Position numbers and translations under genes: made by a program. The notes under the pieces are model-generated. The model searched no databases. It worked only from the letters and a program-made list of their open reading frames with translations, and was not told the origin of the DNA. A DNA stretch of 64,000 bases from Sclerotinia nivalis (lineage: Eukaryota; Ascomycota; Leotiomycetes; Helotiales; Sclerotiniaceae). Shown piece by piece: positions 11,607-24,600 of the stretch (position 1 is the stretch's first letter; each line of letters starts with the position of its first letter). The stretch lies in NCBI GenBank assembly GCA_029531795.1, contig JAPEIS010000001.1:6014001-6078000 (forward strand). Direction: 5' to 3'.

Positions 11607-13702
11607 TCAATGTGTTTTATTATAAACACGTGTTGAGGCTCCGGGCATTGCCTCTTGCATGGCAACATCAGAACCTGGCGAAGCTGGCGTATTATTATCA
11701 AGACAGAAGTAAGGATCTTCTCTAAGAGCTTGCTCAGGTGGATGGTCGAGTGGATGGTCTACTTTGATATCATCTTCTGTGCGATCTGAGCCCAATGATG
11801 ATATGGAAGACATTGTAGGAGAGCTTTGCGGAGATCTGATTATCGTTAGTACCAATACCTCATATACCGATGGATGGATCATGTAAATTTACGATGTTGA
11901 AGTATTCAATTGTCTCATTCGACGTTGGTCATCTTCATCCCAACACTCCAACGCTGTGCGGCGTCTTCTTCTCCGGTTTACAATTTGACCTTCTGTTCGA
12001 TTCTCGATCAAGCTCTTGACAAAATCGGTGTAGATTTTCTCTGGTGTCTCTGAACGAACACGTGGCGAATCAAACCCTTCTTCCATATCATCCACGGGAG
12101 TCCGAATATTCTCTTCGCTAGATGTATCCATAGGTGACGTTCCTCGTGGGCACATGGCCAAATCGGACTGTGGAAGTTTCCAAGAACATTCAGTTTGATC
12201 CATCATGCTTACGATTGGCAAGACCTGGCGCAATTCAAATTCTTCAGTGAAGGGATCTGTTTCTTTGAAAATCCCACCTGAGTCTGCATCGTGTCTTCCA
12301 TCATCCGAGTGCAAAAATCTCTCATCATCAACTCCATGCATCAGCTCGTCTTTGTCATCACCTTCAAATTTTTGTCTGATTGTTCGTTGATGCTCCTCAT
12401 AACCAACATAATCCATCTCTATGGAGCGAGCACGCTTACGATTAGCTGCCATAATGGTAGCCGCCATATTTGATATGGTCACGCCGGTCATTTCTGCCAC
12501 ACCTTCAATTGACATTCCTGTATCGTGTGCCATGGCGACTGAGGCCTTATGTATGCGTTCTTCGATATCTGCAAGGAGTTCGAGCTTATTGTTGCGAGCT
12601 GGCAATTCCGACTCTTCACTGACGTCGTAGTTCAAAGCTATCGCTTGTTTCTGTTTAAGAGATCCTGCTTTTTCGGACGCCTCCCATTTCTCACCACGCC
12701 AATGCCTCAAATCTCGGTCCCGACCTTTGTGTTTGATATCATCGAGCCTCGATGTTCCGCCTAGGTCTGTCTTATAATGGTCTCTCTCATCGAAGCTTCT
12801 GTGTTGAGTTGTAACCTCTATCCCAGCAGCCAAACGTTTTTGGGTGATAGAGTCTTCTTTTGTGTTCTTCGGGCACAAGGAGTACCAATGATTTCCGAAT
12901 TTATTGCATATTGAACATTGGTACGTTTCCGGTGGTTGTTTGTCAAAGGCAGGATCCTGCAACTCTGTCAGCAATCTTCTCTCAGCATTGTGTTTTGATC
13001 ATGAATATCTACCATGTTCGTTGGACATTGTTTGACCAAGTGGCCTATTCAATGTTAGTGATCATTGATCGCTCTGTTATGCAATCTCTGGGGTAAAGAT
13101 GAAGCATATCGTCATGAAGATGCAATTCAACGTGGGCTCATACCATGCTTCCCACATCTATTGCAGATATAATTTGGTGGGACGTGATCAGTAGAACCAC
13201 CACTCGTTTTACTTGAAGACTTATCCGATCGATACACACCTCTACCAGAATCCACTTTGCCTAAAGATTTATCTTTTTTCGTGTTGTGCTTTTCATCAAA
13301 AACTCTTTCAATATCCTCAACGGAAGGAGGGTACTTTTCCTCAGCCCATCCTTTCGAATGATTGCTGAATGGACCATTGGCTTTCCTCAAATCTCCGACG
13401 TGTGATAAGATATCCCTCTTGTCGAAACCACGGTTTTTCAATGATTCCACCCAGTGCTTGGTAGTATTTGGCCAAGCTTTAAATAATTGTGATGGGCTTT
13501 TGCGATGCGTTTCGAGCCATCGAAGGTATATATTCATTATCACTGAAGCTGGTAATTCATCGTTCAGATTCTTGGCTAAGTTGCTCAAAGAAATGCTCAG
13601 TAAATCATCATCAGTTACTAATTTTGGGGCTCTGAAGAGGAGCTCTAATAGAGCCTGCTCCTCCCACGCACTTTTTGGTCGACTTTCTTTTCCGGAAAAC
13701 AT
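11607..13702 (-). CDS. double zinc-knuckle protein, RBBP6/Mpe1-like knuckle
   Basis: Four minus-strand exons: 13702-13144, 13044-13013, 12956-11893, 11835-11607, giving 627 aa. The first zinc knuckle is built across introns 1 and 2 (CNRCGKH from exon 1, GHLVKQCPTNM from exon 2), a C-x2-C-x4-H-x4-C pattern. It continues into DPAFD as in the RBBP6/Mpe1 knuckle (CPTN-DPxFD), which supports the acceptor at 12957. A second knuckle-like motif follows (CSICNKFGNHWYSLC). The N-terminal ~180 residues do not resemble the DWNN ubiquitin-like domain of RBBP6/Mpe1, and I see no RING finger. The rest is acidic and disordered-looking, with a basic RRRRRR segment at the end of exon 3. Intron 3 has a perfect TACTAAC branch site. 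It is likely an RNA-binding or mRNA-processing-related protein, but the exact role is unknown. Confidence 0.8.
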
Positions 13703-14446
13703 CTCAAGATATTGAAATTGGTAATACAAAAAGATTTAATGTTTGATTAAAGTTGAAGTTCTTCAGGAAAAAGGAAGTTGTTGCTTGTTATTGACGCCTT
13801 CCTACAGCAGCAGCCGCACGGACCATTAATGCACCTTCCCTCTCGAGTCAATTCACTTCAATTGGAGACTGTAGATTTTTCAAGGTTGACTTGCTTACCT
13901 TAGGTGTCTTTTGATAATTGAAAAAGCTTCGAAAGACAATCAGATGAGAATTCCCAGCTGGTCATACATGTATCATCTCAAGCTTTACTTTGGGAATTTC
14001 ATAGTTCATCTAAAGAATGCCAGAGAGCAGTTTGGACATATTATGTCAAAAGTATAAAGGAGCAATTTATTACATCCTTCCATTCTACATATCAAAGAAG
14101 CCCTGAAGATGTTCAACTAAGTGCAGCATTCAAAGCATATCATCACTTTCTGTTTAGCCAGGAAAACTTCTGTCCTACCATTCTAAATACAGGATCGAAA
14201 CCATCTCGTCTGATACTACTACTGTTATTGTGTTGCTATCTCTCAGATACTATAACTAAGTCTCATCTTGCTATTTTTCCAAACATTGGAAGGTATGGCC
14301 TCAATCATAAAAGGGATGCTACATCTGGCAGCAGCATATACTGATTCACTTTTCTTTCTAGATCATCAAATCTACAAAACTCCCTTACCTTTCTCCGATC
14401 GATCTTAGTCCTCATCTTAGTCCTCATCTTAGTGACATATTCCGCT
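13703..14446. other. divergent intergenic region
   Basis: Shared upstream region of the zinc-knuckle gene (minus) and the 2EXR gene (plus). Just before the latter there is a short tandem of CTTAGTCCTCAT (about 14404-14433). No gene seen. Confidence 0.6.
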
Positions 14447-15954
14447 ATGAGCCCCCCTTCTTCCTGGGGAGCTGTACAGTTGGGTCAAGTTCGTGGCTTG
14501 AATCCAGATCAGCTACAATCAATTGCAACAGCGGCAATCGCTAATATGCCAATCCCAAACTTTTCCTCACTTTCTCAAGCGGGCAATTTGTCGGAGGCCT
14601 TTATGGCCGCCTCATTGGAGTCACCTGCCCCAAAGGTAAGCAACATCATAGCATCAATTACTCAGAGATCTCTGCTTCCTTACTTTCCAAGCTTGTTTCC
14701 TGTTTGAGTCTCCATTGCTAACGCATTCTCCAGAGTGTACATGGTCTGGAACTTGGCTCTCCCGCTACAGCTCAAGTCAATATGGGCTTCCCAACAAATG
14801 CTGTGACTTTTCTAAAGTTTAAGAAGTTATCTGCTGAGCTACGTAACATGATCTGGAAGCTCAGCTTACCTGAACCACGTATTGTTGATGTCATCTATGA
14901 CAAGGACCAGGACAAGTACTTGTCATTCCATTCCAAGATTCCTTCTCTTTTACATACAGTAAGAATAATCTAACACTGCCCCATGTATTCTGTTGCTCAA
15001 ACACACTCTCATCGAGAGGCTCTTTCCCTACGGTGTTATCACAGTAATCACTTTGCTGACAATTTAACTACTTAGACCAGAGAAGCTAGATATGTTGCGC
15101 AAAAGTTTTACAATTTGTGCTTCCCAACGCAATCAAACCCGGCAAATATTTACATCAGATTTGATAAAGATGTCATCTACTTTGCTAATTGGCTTACTGG
15201 CTATAAATATGGGAAGAATGGCTGGTTTGAGCACGTGAGCATTGGTCCGATTGGCAAAAAGGGACTGGGGAAACATGAATTGAGTTCTATACAGAGAGTT
15301 GCTGTGAACTCCGTTTATTTCGATGTTCCTGAATCATCGCCACCAGGGGCTAATGTTGAATACTTTTCGTTCTCGGTATTGCCTGTACTTTCTAGGTTTT
15401 GTTCATTAAAGAGACTCTACGTGGTTGTTGAAGATATCGACCCATACCAGAAAGGCGAAATTACTTTTCACGATATTCCTAGAAACTGCCACCTTCATCC
15501 GGCATTCTGTGCCTTCTGCGAGGCATCCACGATTGTCAAAGGCTTTAAAGACCTCAAGTGGAATTTGACCTCTCCTTGGAGAGTCCCTGCCGTTTCTGTT
15601 GTAGGAGCCGCTCGTAATCACCATCTATCACACATGGGTCAATATCAACATTGCGCTTGTAACGGGTTCCCTTTACTACCGGGCCTGGCTTATCGAAATC
15701 ACCCATGCGAGGAGTATCACCCTAAGCCAGTCAAGGTAGCTGGTCTAGTTACTAAAGAAAATGACACGTCCGAAGTCATCGACGATGATTTGCCAGAGGA
15801 AGAATGGGGTCTTTCTGAGAACGAATTGGATGAATTAATCGCAGACGAAGAGCTCTATTACGCCTTCGTTGAGGAGTACTGTGATGGAAAATATGGCGTC
15901 AACCATGAGCTATGGCTTGGCATCGACTATTTGTTGAGCCGACCTTTGTTGTAA
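14447..15954 (+). CDS. 2EXR-domain protein
   Basis: Three exons (14447-14635, 14734-14958, 15076-15954) give 430 aa. The 2EXR signature of filamentous fungi is clear at about residues 85-100: FLKFKKLSAELRNMIWKLSL, then PEPRIVDV, and after the second intron the partner element TREARYVAQKFYNL. The N-terminal 65 residues are low-complexity and the C-terminus is acidic (DDLPEEEWGLSENELDELI). The molecular function of 2EXR proteins is not established. They form large families in Leotiomycetes and Sordariomycetes. The stop codon lies within a GTAAGT sequence at 15951, so an additional 3' exon cannot be excluded. Confidence 0.82.
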
Positions 15955-17120
15955 GTTGATGTTGCTATCTACTCCAAGATTCTTGCAAACGTCAAGGTAT
16001 CAAAGGTTGGATATGAAAAGGAATATGCCACAGTATCCTGACGTGTGTACCAGGAAAACAGACTCCGGCAGTTTGGTGGCCACATTTGTTCTTATATTTG
16101 CTTGTTCTCTCTGCTTCATTTTATGGAAAGATATGGAGAGTTTGATGATGAGATGATGGAAAGTTGTTTCACGAGATTAAAATGTATATGCTCTTTCTTT
16201 TCAATCCCGCTCTGCGGAGGAATGGAAATATATTTAAAGTTGTTGTTCTACAACAGAAACGGATATCAGCTGAGAGAAATGGTTTCCATATTTTCATTTG
16301 TCTACACAGGTATGCAAAGGTCAACATATTATGGGAGTGTCAAGATCTGTATTTTTAGCCACGTGAGACTGGTCTAAAGAGAGAATAAAAACGTTAACTA
16401 TTAAAAAGTATAGAGCTTAATCAGACTCTGTTTCAAATGCCAATATAATGGAAAGCCTCTGATAGAATGAGCTGACTTATTCCACAAATTAAATTCCCTC
16501 TCTACTACGCAAACTGCAAAACCTAAGATCAGAATAAATCCTGATATTAAATGTCAATGTACCAAATTTCCTTTTGGTATAATACATACCTAGTATTTGA
16601 TACATACTCACTCTCCCCAACCCTTCAATAACCATGACTCAACGACCCAACTAATCTCAGAAACACATACTTTAATAAGAGCTCTGATTCCAAATATCAA
16701 GCTGCTGTTATACCCACACCAAATAGATAGAGCGCGGAGAAAATTTTCTATCGGTAGGTAGGTAGGTAGGTAGGTAGGTAGTATATGAATTGGATGGTAC
16801 GATTACAATAACTGCGTTGAGTTGTGGTTTGGATTTTTGTTTGAATGTAGATGGAAATGTGTTGTTAATTACTCTTAACTCATTTATCGTGGTTTTGTAA
16901 TTCAAGAGATTCTGAGGATACTGTGATAAGTATTTGTCCAGGACATCTATCTTGTGAGAAGAAGAGAACTATGGTTACACGATTCTGGACACTTGGGCTG
17001 CGAGTAGAGCATCCATCATAGGGGTCGTCATTTCTGCGGAACTCATTAAGATGTGGAATTTTCAAATCTATAAACAAGGTATGGTATCTACGGCGTATCT
17101 ACATGTCTAAATCTTTTTCT
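15955..17120. other. intergenic with GGTA microsatellite
   Basis: No convincing gene. A short plus-strand frame at 16045-16377 has no family resemblance. A (GGTA)7 tract lies at 16753-16780. The end is the 3' flank of the histidine gene. Confidence 0.55.
16753..16780 (+). repeat. (GGTA)7 microsatellite
   Basis: Seven perfect GGTA units. Similar units recur near 45901 and, in the reverse orientation, near 46693. Confidence 0.9.
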
Positions 17121-18461
17121 CTATGCCAAGATGTTATTAGCTTCCGCTTCCTTCTTCTGCTCCGCCTCGACACTTTCTACCTTCTCGCCCTCGCCCTTCC
17201 AAACCTGCTCTATAACCTCACCAACTTGCCCGAGGAACCTCGTTACCTCGTCCTCCGTTCCAACTGTTATCCTCAAACAGCCCAGACAGCCATGTTCCTT
17301 GCCTCTAAATCTAACCACGACTCCCCTGTTCTCCGCTAAAGTCTCATACACCTTTCTCGCCACCTCGTTGTCAGGCTTTCCACTCTGGTTCAAAATCTCC
17401 ACGAGCAAGAAATTACTGGCTACGCCGCCTCTGAATCTCCCTACGCCCTTAACCTTAGGCAATTCCTTCAGCAATCTTTCTCGCTGTCCCACAATCTTCT
17501 CCTTGTGCGTCCTCATAACTGACAATCCATCGTCCTTCAACGCCTGGGAAGCAAGTGCCTCTGTAGGAGAACTAATATTGTACGGTGCCTTCAGATTGTT
17601 CAGCAATGCCGCAACCTCAACACTGGCAAACGCAGCGCCAAGCCTTATACCAGCCAATCCAAATGCCTTACTCAGCGTCTGCAAAACCACCAAATTTGGC
17701 CATTCGTTCACCCATTCCGCGAGTGACGACCCGTCAGGTGCGAAATCTATGTATGCTTCATCTACCACCACAATACCATTCCACGTCTTATGCAACAGTA
17801 TTTGTTCGATTTGTTCTTTTGGGATCAAAGATCCAGTAGGATTTCCTGGGGAGCAGATGTAGATAAGTTTGATAGGCTTTGGTTGTGGTTTCGAAAGGGT
17901 GTCGAGAATAGCTGGGACATCCAGACCAAACTCTGGGGCTGGTAATAAGGGTACTTTGACGAGTGCTACATCGTTGACTTGTGCAGATACGCTGTACATG
18001 CCATAAGTTGGTGGGCAGACGAGAATGGAGTCGATTGAGGGTGTGCAGAAACAGCGGAGAAGAGCATCAATTGCTTCATCAGAACCAACTCCAAGGAAGA
18101 GGTTGATAGGGTGGAGGGGGAGATCGGTATGGTGGTGGGTGTTGCGGAGGGTGCACAGGAGGGATTTGAGAGGGTGTTGGTGAGGGTCGGGGTATCGGTT
18201 TAAGCCAAGGAAATTGAGTGAGGAGTTTGAAGTGGTACTGCCGGGAAGAGATGGACCGTAGGCGTTCTCATTGGCGTCGAGAAGAATATTAGTTCCATCA
18301 TCTTTATAATCACTGAATAGAAAGGTGTGAGTCAGTAAACAGACATGAGGAATAAGAATATAGAATGCTTACTCTCGAGCACAACGGTAAGGCTCTAATG
18401 AGAGAATGTTCGGGCGAGCGCATGTCTGCAAGTTGAATGGGGAATCTGAACGAGAAGGCAT
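17121..18461 (-). CDS. HIS5: histidinol-phosphate aminotransferase
   Basis: Two exons, 18461-18373 and 18312-17121, give 426 aa. The enzyme converts imidazole-acetol phosphate plus glutamate to histidinol phosphate, a PLP-dependent step of histidine synthesis. Family landmarks are the N-terminal NILLDANENAYGP, the nucleotide-phosphate-binding region GVGSDEAIDALLRCF, CSPGNPTG, VVVDEAYIDFAPDG, the PLP lysine in TLSKAFGLAGIRLG (about K245), and the C-terminal LRITVGTEDEV. The first intron has GTAAGC and TTCAG ends and joins CARD to DYKDDGTN. A Glu/Lys-rich extension of about 20 residues ends the protein. The coding strand is C-rich in the 5' half and G/A-rich in the 3' half. Confidence 0.95.
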
Positions 18462-18757
18462 TGTAGGTTATGGTTGTTGCTCAATTGTAAGGAGTCATGA
18501 ATGATGGCGGGGCTAGAAATATATTTTGAAGCCGAGCTCGGCAGCCTTCATATGCAAGGCTGAAGACCCACTTTTGATATCGATGACCAATTAAGGCCCA
18601 CTTCATGCACTCTTCCCCTTTTCTTTCGTTTGTAGAAATGCATGTCATTGAAAAGCATCAATGGTTCATCACCTGAATCAAACTAAGATAATTGATCATT
18701 CATTATCCAAACCAACGAGTGTACAGAAGTTTGACAACTCAACACATTCGGAGTATA
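18462..18757. other. intergenic
   Basis: Upstream region of HIS5 and downstream flank of the GT90 pseudogene. Nothing else seen. Confidence 0.6.
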
Positions 18758-19928
18758 TTAGCAAGCCAAAAACATGCAGTTTTCTTGAGTAGTAATGCTC
18801 GTATCCTTTTGATGTGTCATTAGTCTTAACTCGTCATGTTTTGCTAGAGGCGAATATATATACACAAATGTTTCGAAATGAATACCTCTTGCCTTCTTCC
18901 TCAGACTTCCAGGCACAATCTCCCAATCTCTGGCATAAAGCTTACTTCCACCTACCCTCCAATTAACTGCCTCCAATAGCATACTTGAGCGGCTGGCATT
19001 CAAAACCTCGTCACCGAGTGTTGCTATTCCATTCTTTGCAATGCGATAAGCTTCCTCTGGATGATCGAGAAGAAATCTAACTTTTCCTTTTACATTCGAG
19101 AAACCTTCTTCGATTTCGACAAAGTTTTGTTGAGGACCTGAAGAAACGAGTAGGGGAATGATGTGGTTCTACCCAAGTTCGTTTGGGTATAATGATGACC
19201 GAGTTGCAATTTTGCAAGTATTTTCCTCGTCCGGAATAGCTGCGGCCTTCAGTTTGAAGCACAAACTGATATTGACAATGCTCAGACATGCTCAGCGCGT
19301 TCCCTGCATCTTGTATTTTGAGCTTACTTGCGCCTGCCCATCGTACAGCCCGTACATCGGCCCATTCTTTACCGGCAGTAATGCGTAGTAGATTGCCTAT
19401 GTTTGTTTTTACAGCTCTTCTCCATATAACTTTTCTTGTTTTATCAAAGAAGTTTTTCTCTCTTTTGAAAATCTCTCCCCGGACTTTGCTATTTTCACCA
19501 ACCATATTCAGCGGCCAACTCCAAAAACCGTAATCGGACATAAGCCATTTTTCTTGTTCCTGGGAGTTACGGGTTAGTGTCCAGATGGATCGTTGAGCGT
19601 GGTTGGGGTCTGCTATATCTGACAGGTCGAATGAAAACTCGATGTTTGGCAATGGCCCCGGCGATGTGATTATTGCACGATTGAGGGAGTGTAGCATTGC
19701 TAGACCTCGAGGGGAGTGGTGGTCAATTCCACTGATCTTTTCTTCAATAATGTACAACTCGAGGAGATGGATGTATTAGTGTATTACACAGAACTGCATC
19801 GGATTATACCTACCCGCTGATCATGTATCAAGCTTCTCACGACGCCAGTATCTTTCCTTGAAATATCTATACCTTTGAAGCAACTATACCAATTTTGCTT
19901 CAGGTGAGCAATTTGCCAGTCAATTTCG
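18758..19928 (-). pseudogene. GT90 (CAP10-like) glycosyltransferase with frameshift
   Basis: The GT90/CAP10 family adds xylose or related sugars in the secretory pathway. Exon 19928-19814 encodes an N-terminal part of the catalytic region (EIDWQIAHLKQNWYSCFKG). An intron ends at 19758, and the next exon carries LYIIEEKISGIDHHSPRGLA, then IEFSFDLSDIADP, and the signature YQFVLQTEGRSYSGRGKYL. At the run of four G on the plus strand (19153-19156, CCCC in the coding sense) the frame breaks. The frame that continues the family (LLVSSGPQQNFVEIEEGFS ... ARGIHFETFV) is shifted by one base. Removing one C would restore it, so this is either a recent single-base insertion or an assembly error. The N-terminal signal-anchor exon is not certain; a candidate is 20248-20063 (MFSLRRLNLFLLSYTRCLMV). 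Without correction the protein would lose its last ~130 residues. Confidence 0.75.
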
Positions 19929-21224
19929 CTGAATAAACCAGAAAAAGAAGTAAGACAACATTCCTCGCTAAGCCCATAATTCTTTGCATCATGTGATGCA
20001 TTAAACGCTCATTTGTGCTCCGAAGCCAAGGCTTTATTGGGCTGTAATGAAGGTGCAGGGGTTTAATTTGAAGTTACACGCACGCCTTGATCGTCAGAGC
20101 CTTTTGTGGTTTCGTTAAGTAAACTAAAAGTGGGAAAAGCTTGTGGGTTCAGGTGTGAGAACGGGAAGGGGGGATGGGTCCACGGAGATACCATCAGGCA
20201 ACGAGTGTAGCTGAGCAGGAATAGGTTCAATCGGCGAAGAGAAAACATTGGGGTTGTTACTCAAAGGCTTATAGGCAAACGAATTCCTAGTATATAATAA
20301 ATATGCTTTCCAGGAACAAGACCGTAAAAGTCGTCAAGACGAGAAATCCAGCACGAGATAGATCAAAATTACGTTTCGCCTTATATCCTAAAAAGTCAGC
20401 ACATGTGCTAAGACTTCCAATGTCAGATCTGCAACAGTCAAATGTATGGGATTTGAGCGTGCAATCTATAAATCCCGACTGAACAGCCTTACAATTGTAC
20501 CACTTCAACTTAACCGAAATGTAAGTGAATGAGCTAATTATTGCAGATGCACAGCAAATCCGCCTTAAATACTGTGGCAAGGGAGTTGCATCTTCATCAC
20601 ATACATCATTTTAAGCTCTGGGTGTTGGAATTATTTGCGCCTTATGTTCCATATCTCCATTTACAACTGTAGGTCACTGGATTCAAACTCATATGACTTG
20701 CTTAAAGTACGGCGGCTGCCAACCAAAACCAACACAAGACAGCCCAATTCATCCTCATGGCTCCGCCATCAATAATCATCCACGGGATGTACCGAATCCA
20801 TGAAACACCAAGGTCAACTTGAACGCACGCGGAGTCAAGCAACATCCATTATTTCATATCCTTCAGTGGTGAAGTGCTCTATACACACGGCCCATGGTAT
20901 TTCTTGGTAGTGATGATTCCTTTTGGGTACCTAACTGTTTTTATTGGTTATGACTACCTAATATCAAAAGACAGCTCCGTTGCATAAAACGAAGGAATAC
21001 ATCAATTTGAAATTCCACTCTCGAATCTCGCAAGGAAAGACAGCGAACAGAGTGACATGATCTGCAACCCATGTCACGCATTTGAGATAAAAATGGGTGA
21101 GCTCTGACGCAAGCCTCTAGTATTCATCCAGCTAGTATCCTCTGCCATTATTGGCGCAATTGACGAGAACGCTAATTTCACGAACGTTAGTCAAGGGTGA
21201 ATTACACAAATAATTGGGAGTTAA
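19929..21224. other. upstream region of the GT90 relic
   Basis: May contain the N-terminal exon of the GT90 gene (20248-20063, minus) with a hydrophobic start. From 20300 to 21200 there is no supported gene. Confidence 0.4.
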
Positions 21225-21685
21225 TTACTTTGGGCTAACAGCTGGCCAGCGTGCAGCGCAAACTGAGCTTGCTCCATAGCTACAGCAGCTCGAGGACCCA
21301 GAGCCACCATTAACCCTAGATTCTGAAGTTAGCGACTGTTTTCATTCAAGAAATCCTTGATACCATGATGGGAGAATTTTAACGGGCACTTCTAAACCGA
21401 AAGGCAAGATAGACAAAGAGCTACTCACTGATAGATATCTCCGACATGATAAGTTCCGCGAACTTGCTTACAGAAACCGCAATACTTTCCAGCACTAGCT
21501 CCACTTTGGGATACGCATCCAGTGGTGTAAGAGCAAGCGCGTGCTACGAGAGTATCGGACCCATCGCGAGGTGTAAGTTCTGCCTCGACTTCTTTGAAGC
21601 CAGAGACGGCAACCGGCTCGGTAACCGGCTCAGGCAGGGCAAGGGAGAGCGGTAGAAGAAGGAGTGATGTAGGCTTGAATTGCAT
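21225..21685 (-). CDS. small secreted cysteine-rich protein
   Basis: Two exons, 21685-21429 and 21315-21225, give 115 aa. Residues 1-18 (MQFKPTSLLLLPLSLALP) form a signal peptide, followed by an acidic Pro/Val/Glu propeptide-like stretch up to about residue 48. The mature part holds seven cysteines in the contexts ACSYTTGC, KYCGFCK, SSCCSY and VCAA. The intron has a GTGAGT donor and TCTAG acceptor, and phase 2 is kept across it. Small size, signal peptide and cysteine density match candidate effectors or small wall proteins of fungi. I recognise no named family and there is no proof of a role. Confidence 0.75.
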
Positions 21686-24600
21686 GATGAAGTTTGATGT
21701 TCAAGAAGTTTCAAATGATTCTGCAAGTTCTTGTTAGATTGCTGAGGCACTATGCTTTATTGCGAAAAACGATGCTTATATAGATATTTTGACTTCATTC
21801 AGCGGTGGCAAACACTCCGAGGAGATAATCTTCTCGGATCATTGTGACCAGCTCATAAAAGCCAAACTTCACAGCATCTACCTATGAAAGGGGATGATTC
21901 ACCTGTCAATGGCAATTCCAGCCGCGGGCTCACTATTATGATAAGTTGTGGTTATATCAGCTGAGCCTGCTGATCAAAGTTGCGGACCTTCGATGACCAA
22001 AAAATTTGGTCTATCACTTGCATGAAGATGTTTTGTTTTTTGAGGCTTTTGGAATGTTGGGGCCCCGCAATTAGCTCTCTTTTGATGACGAAACAAATTT
22101 ATCACACCGTCTTGGCCTCTTAATATCGTAGTCCAAGAACCAAGCAAGATACTAAGTGACGAGAAGTGCTGGCGTCGTGCAACAGTTCAGATATTTAGAC
22201 ACCACAATTCTCTCAGCCTTGAGCTATAGTATTCGGTATTCTATTTCTGCTTCGTCCACGGCAAATATCGTGTGTGCAAGGTATTAGGGCCTTCTGCTAT
22301 GAAGTTGTTTGGGCCAAAACTGCCGATGTTAGCACGAATCCCCCCAAGAAAGCGGCTTGGTCACTTCTCACATTATCGGAAATGTTCCACCTGATGTCAA
22401 GCCCAGCAGGTATATGTGCTAAGTGGTAATGACTGACAGGTAAATGAGGTTGATAATTTTATGAGTTGACGTCGAAGCTGCCTTCAAAATATGTAAGATT
22501 GATTGATTGATTTAATTAACGTCCACACTGAGTCAAAGACTATCTAGGACGGTTAAGAGTTCAATCGAGCTCTTAACAGATGGCTATAGGTAGTGCTATC
22601 TAAATAGCATACAAGTTTGTATATATTTTTGATAGAAGAAGTGAAAACTAATACTGAAGAGCAAAGCCCGATTTCTATACGGTATCGTATATAAAGATAA
22701 AAATACCAATCAAAGCATTACACTCATAATTTTCCAAATCCGATCCCTCTATCAATCAAATCCAAACAACTTTCCTTCACATCAACTCTTTGTCCTATTC
22801 ATAATTTCCCAGCGATCATGCTTTGCCTAATATCGACTTCATAGAACCTTTCAAACTATAGGGATATTAACCCTACAAGGTACCCCAATCCTATATGTAG
22901 TATATCCTCCACCGAATTCTATAATAGATATATTATTAATTCGAATCATTCTATATAGTTCCTTCAAGTATATAAATTGTTGTTGTTTTGATTCGAATCG
23001 AAGAAGATAAAATCTGAACCTTAAAATCGAATTTGATAAATCGTATTCGATACTTCAGAGGGATCTTGGAGATGATTTTGTAATATATTGTTGTAAATAA
23101 TAATATTGTCCTTTGTTTCGTAATAAAAATAATATTGTAGAAAGTACAATCCGATAATGCGATTATCAAAAAACCGAGATCTAGTCTTTGCCATCAATCA
23201 ATTCGGAGACAAAAAACATCGCGATCGAATACCTCTTCCTCTTCCAATCATTACAACTCCATTAAATAACTCAAACTTAATTCTGCAGGCTCTAATAATT
23301 AAATAAAAGAACTGGAGGTTCGTAGAGGACACCACGTACAGGTGTTGAGTCTTGTCCTCCAAAATATGTAAGATCTGTCCTGGCTTAGCCCGACTTGGCA
23401 AAAGGGGCTGCAGATGGGTATCTTTTCTAGGCACCAACATATTAATGTTGTGTAACCTTATGCAAAATTTGAAACGGAAACGGGCAAATTTTTTAAGCCA
23501 TGGGGTTTTCGTGAAAAATTATTACAGCCTCAAAATGCGGAGTTGCTCGTATTTGGGTAACAAAAACCGAGCCATGAAAGCCGACTCCACAATGGTGACA
23601 CACAATCAATCACGATAGTCAATGGATGTAAGAAGGCTCTTCTACTTTCTTGGCTCTGCAAGTCAATCGTTCGATCTTGACATCGTGATAAGTGCGGGGT
23701 GAAGAGCATGATATGTTGTAGTATGCAAGGGCGGATCATCACTGCATCTAGGGCTATCCTGTTAACATACAGGATTTGCACGAAAGATCAGGATCAACAA
23801 TCCGTGGCTACAAAAATCCTCACATAATAGCGGTGAATGTGTCAAAGGCATAGGTCATTCATAACGAATATGATTCGAAGCTTTTAATATATTTCGGCCA
23901 CAATCACTTGGCTAGTGAACAGCTCAAAATCTGTGAGTAGCTTATGAAATGAGGGGTTAATGTTCAAATAGTCTTGAACAATAGGTGACTTTCATATGAG
24001 TAAGGGGAAACCAAGAAATTGATCTCCGTGGATCAAATCCTTTGAGCTCTGCATGGAATCAGATGACATCTTTCTTCCCGGTACTAATCTTGCCATAGTA
24101 AGTCGTTTTACGAGCGGCATAAACCCATCATATTACCTCCTAAATGGAAAGATATTCAAGCATACGAAGGCTGGCGACCTTTAGTGTAGATTTTTCTACC
24201 TTCTCTTCCTTGCAGAACTTTAGAGCAGTAGAGAATCAGTGTTTAGTTGCACATTCCACCTGGCTCAAGTACGGTTAGATAATCTGATAGTGCATATGTT
24301 GTTGAATGCCATTGATATTCAATCTGTACAACGTATATACTCAGAGCTTTATGGTTAGTGTATAAACTCAGCAAATAAGGAATCTGAAGAACAATACACA
24401 AGGTTGCATCAATTTTGAGCTCAGGGCATTTGGGACTGTATAGCATATACCACTAGTATTTTTTTCGGGGCAGTCCAGACCTAATGCAGTGAATTTTCTC
24501 ATCTGATATTGCAAAGGTTATACGACATACTGGGATGATGACTTGGTGAACAGAAATTTCTGTCACCAAACTACCCAACCAAATCAATCCTCCTGAATGG

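Noticed and set aside
15951..16377. Extra 3' exon(s) of the 2EXR gene using GTAAGT at 15951
   Set aside because: The donor-like word overlaps the stop codon, but no conserved downstream segment could be recognised; kept only as a caveat.
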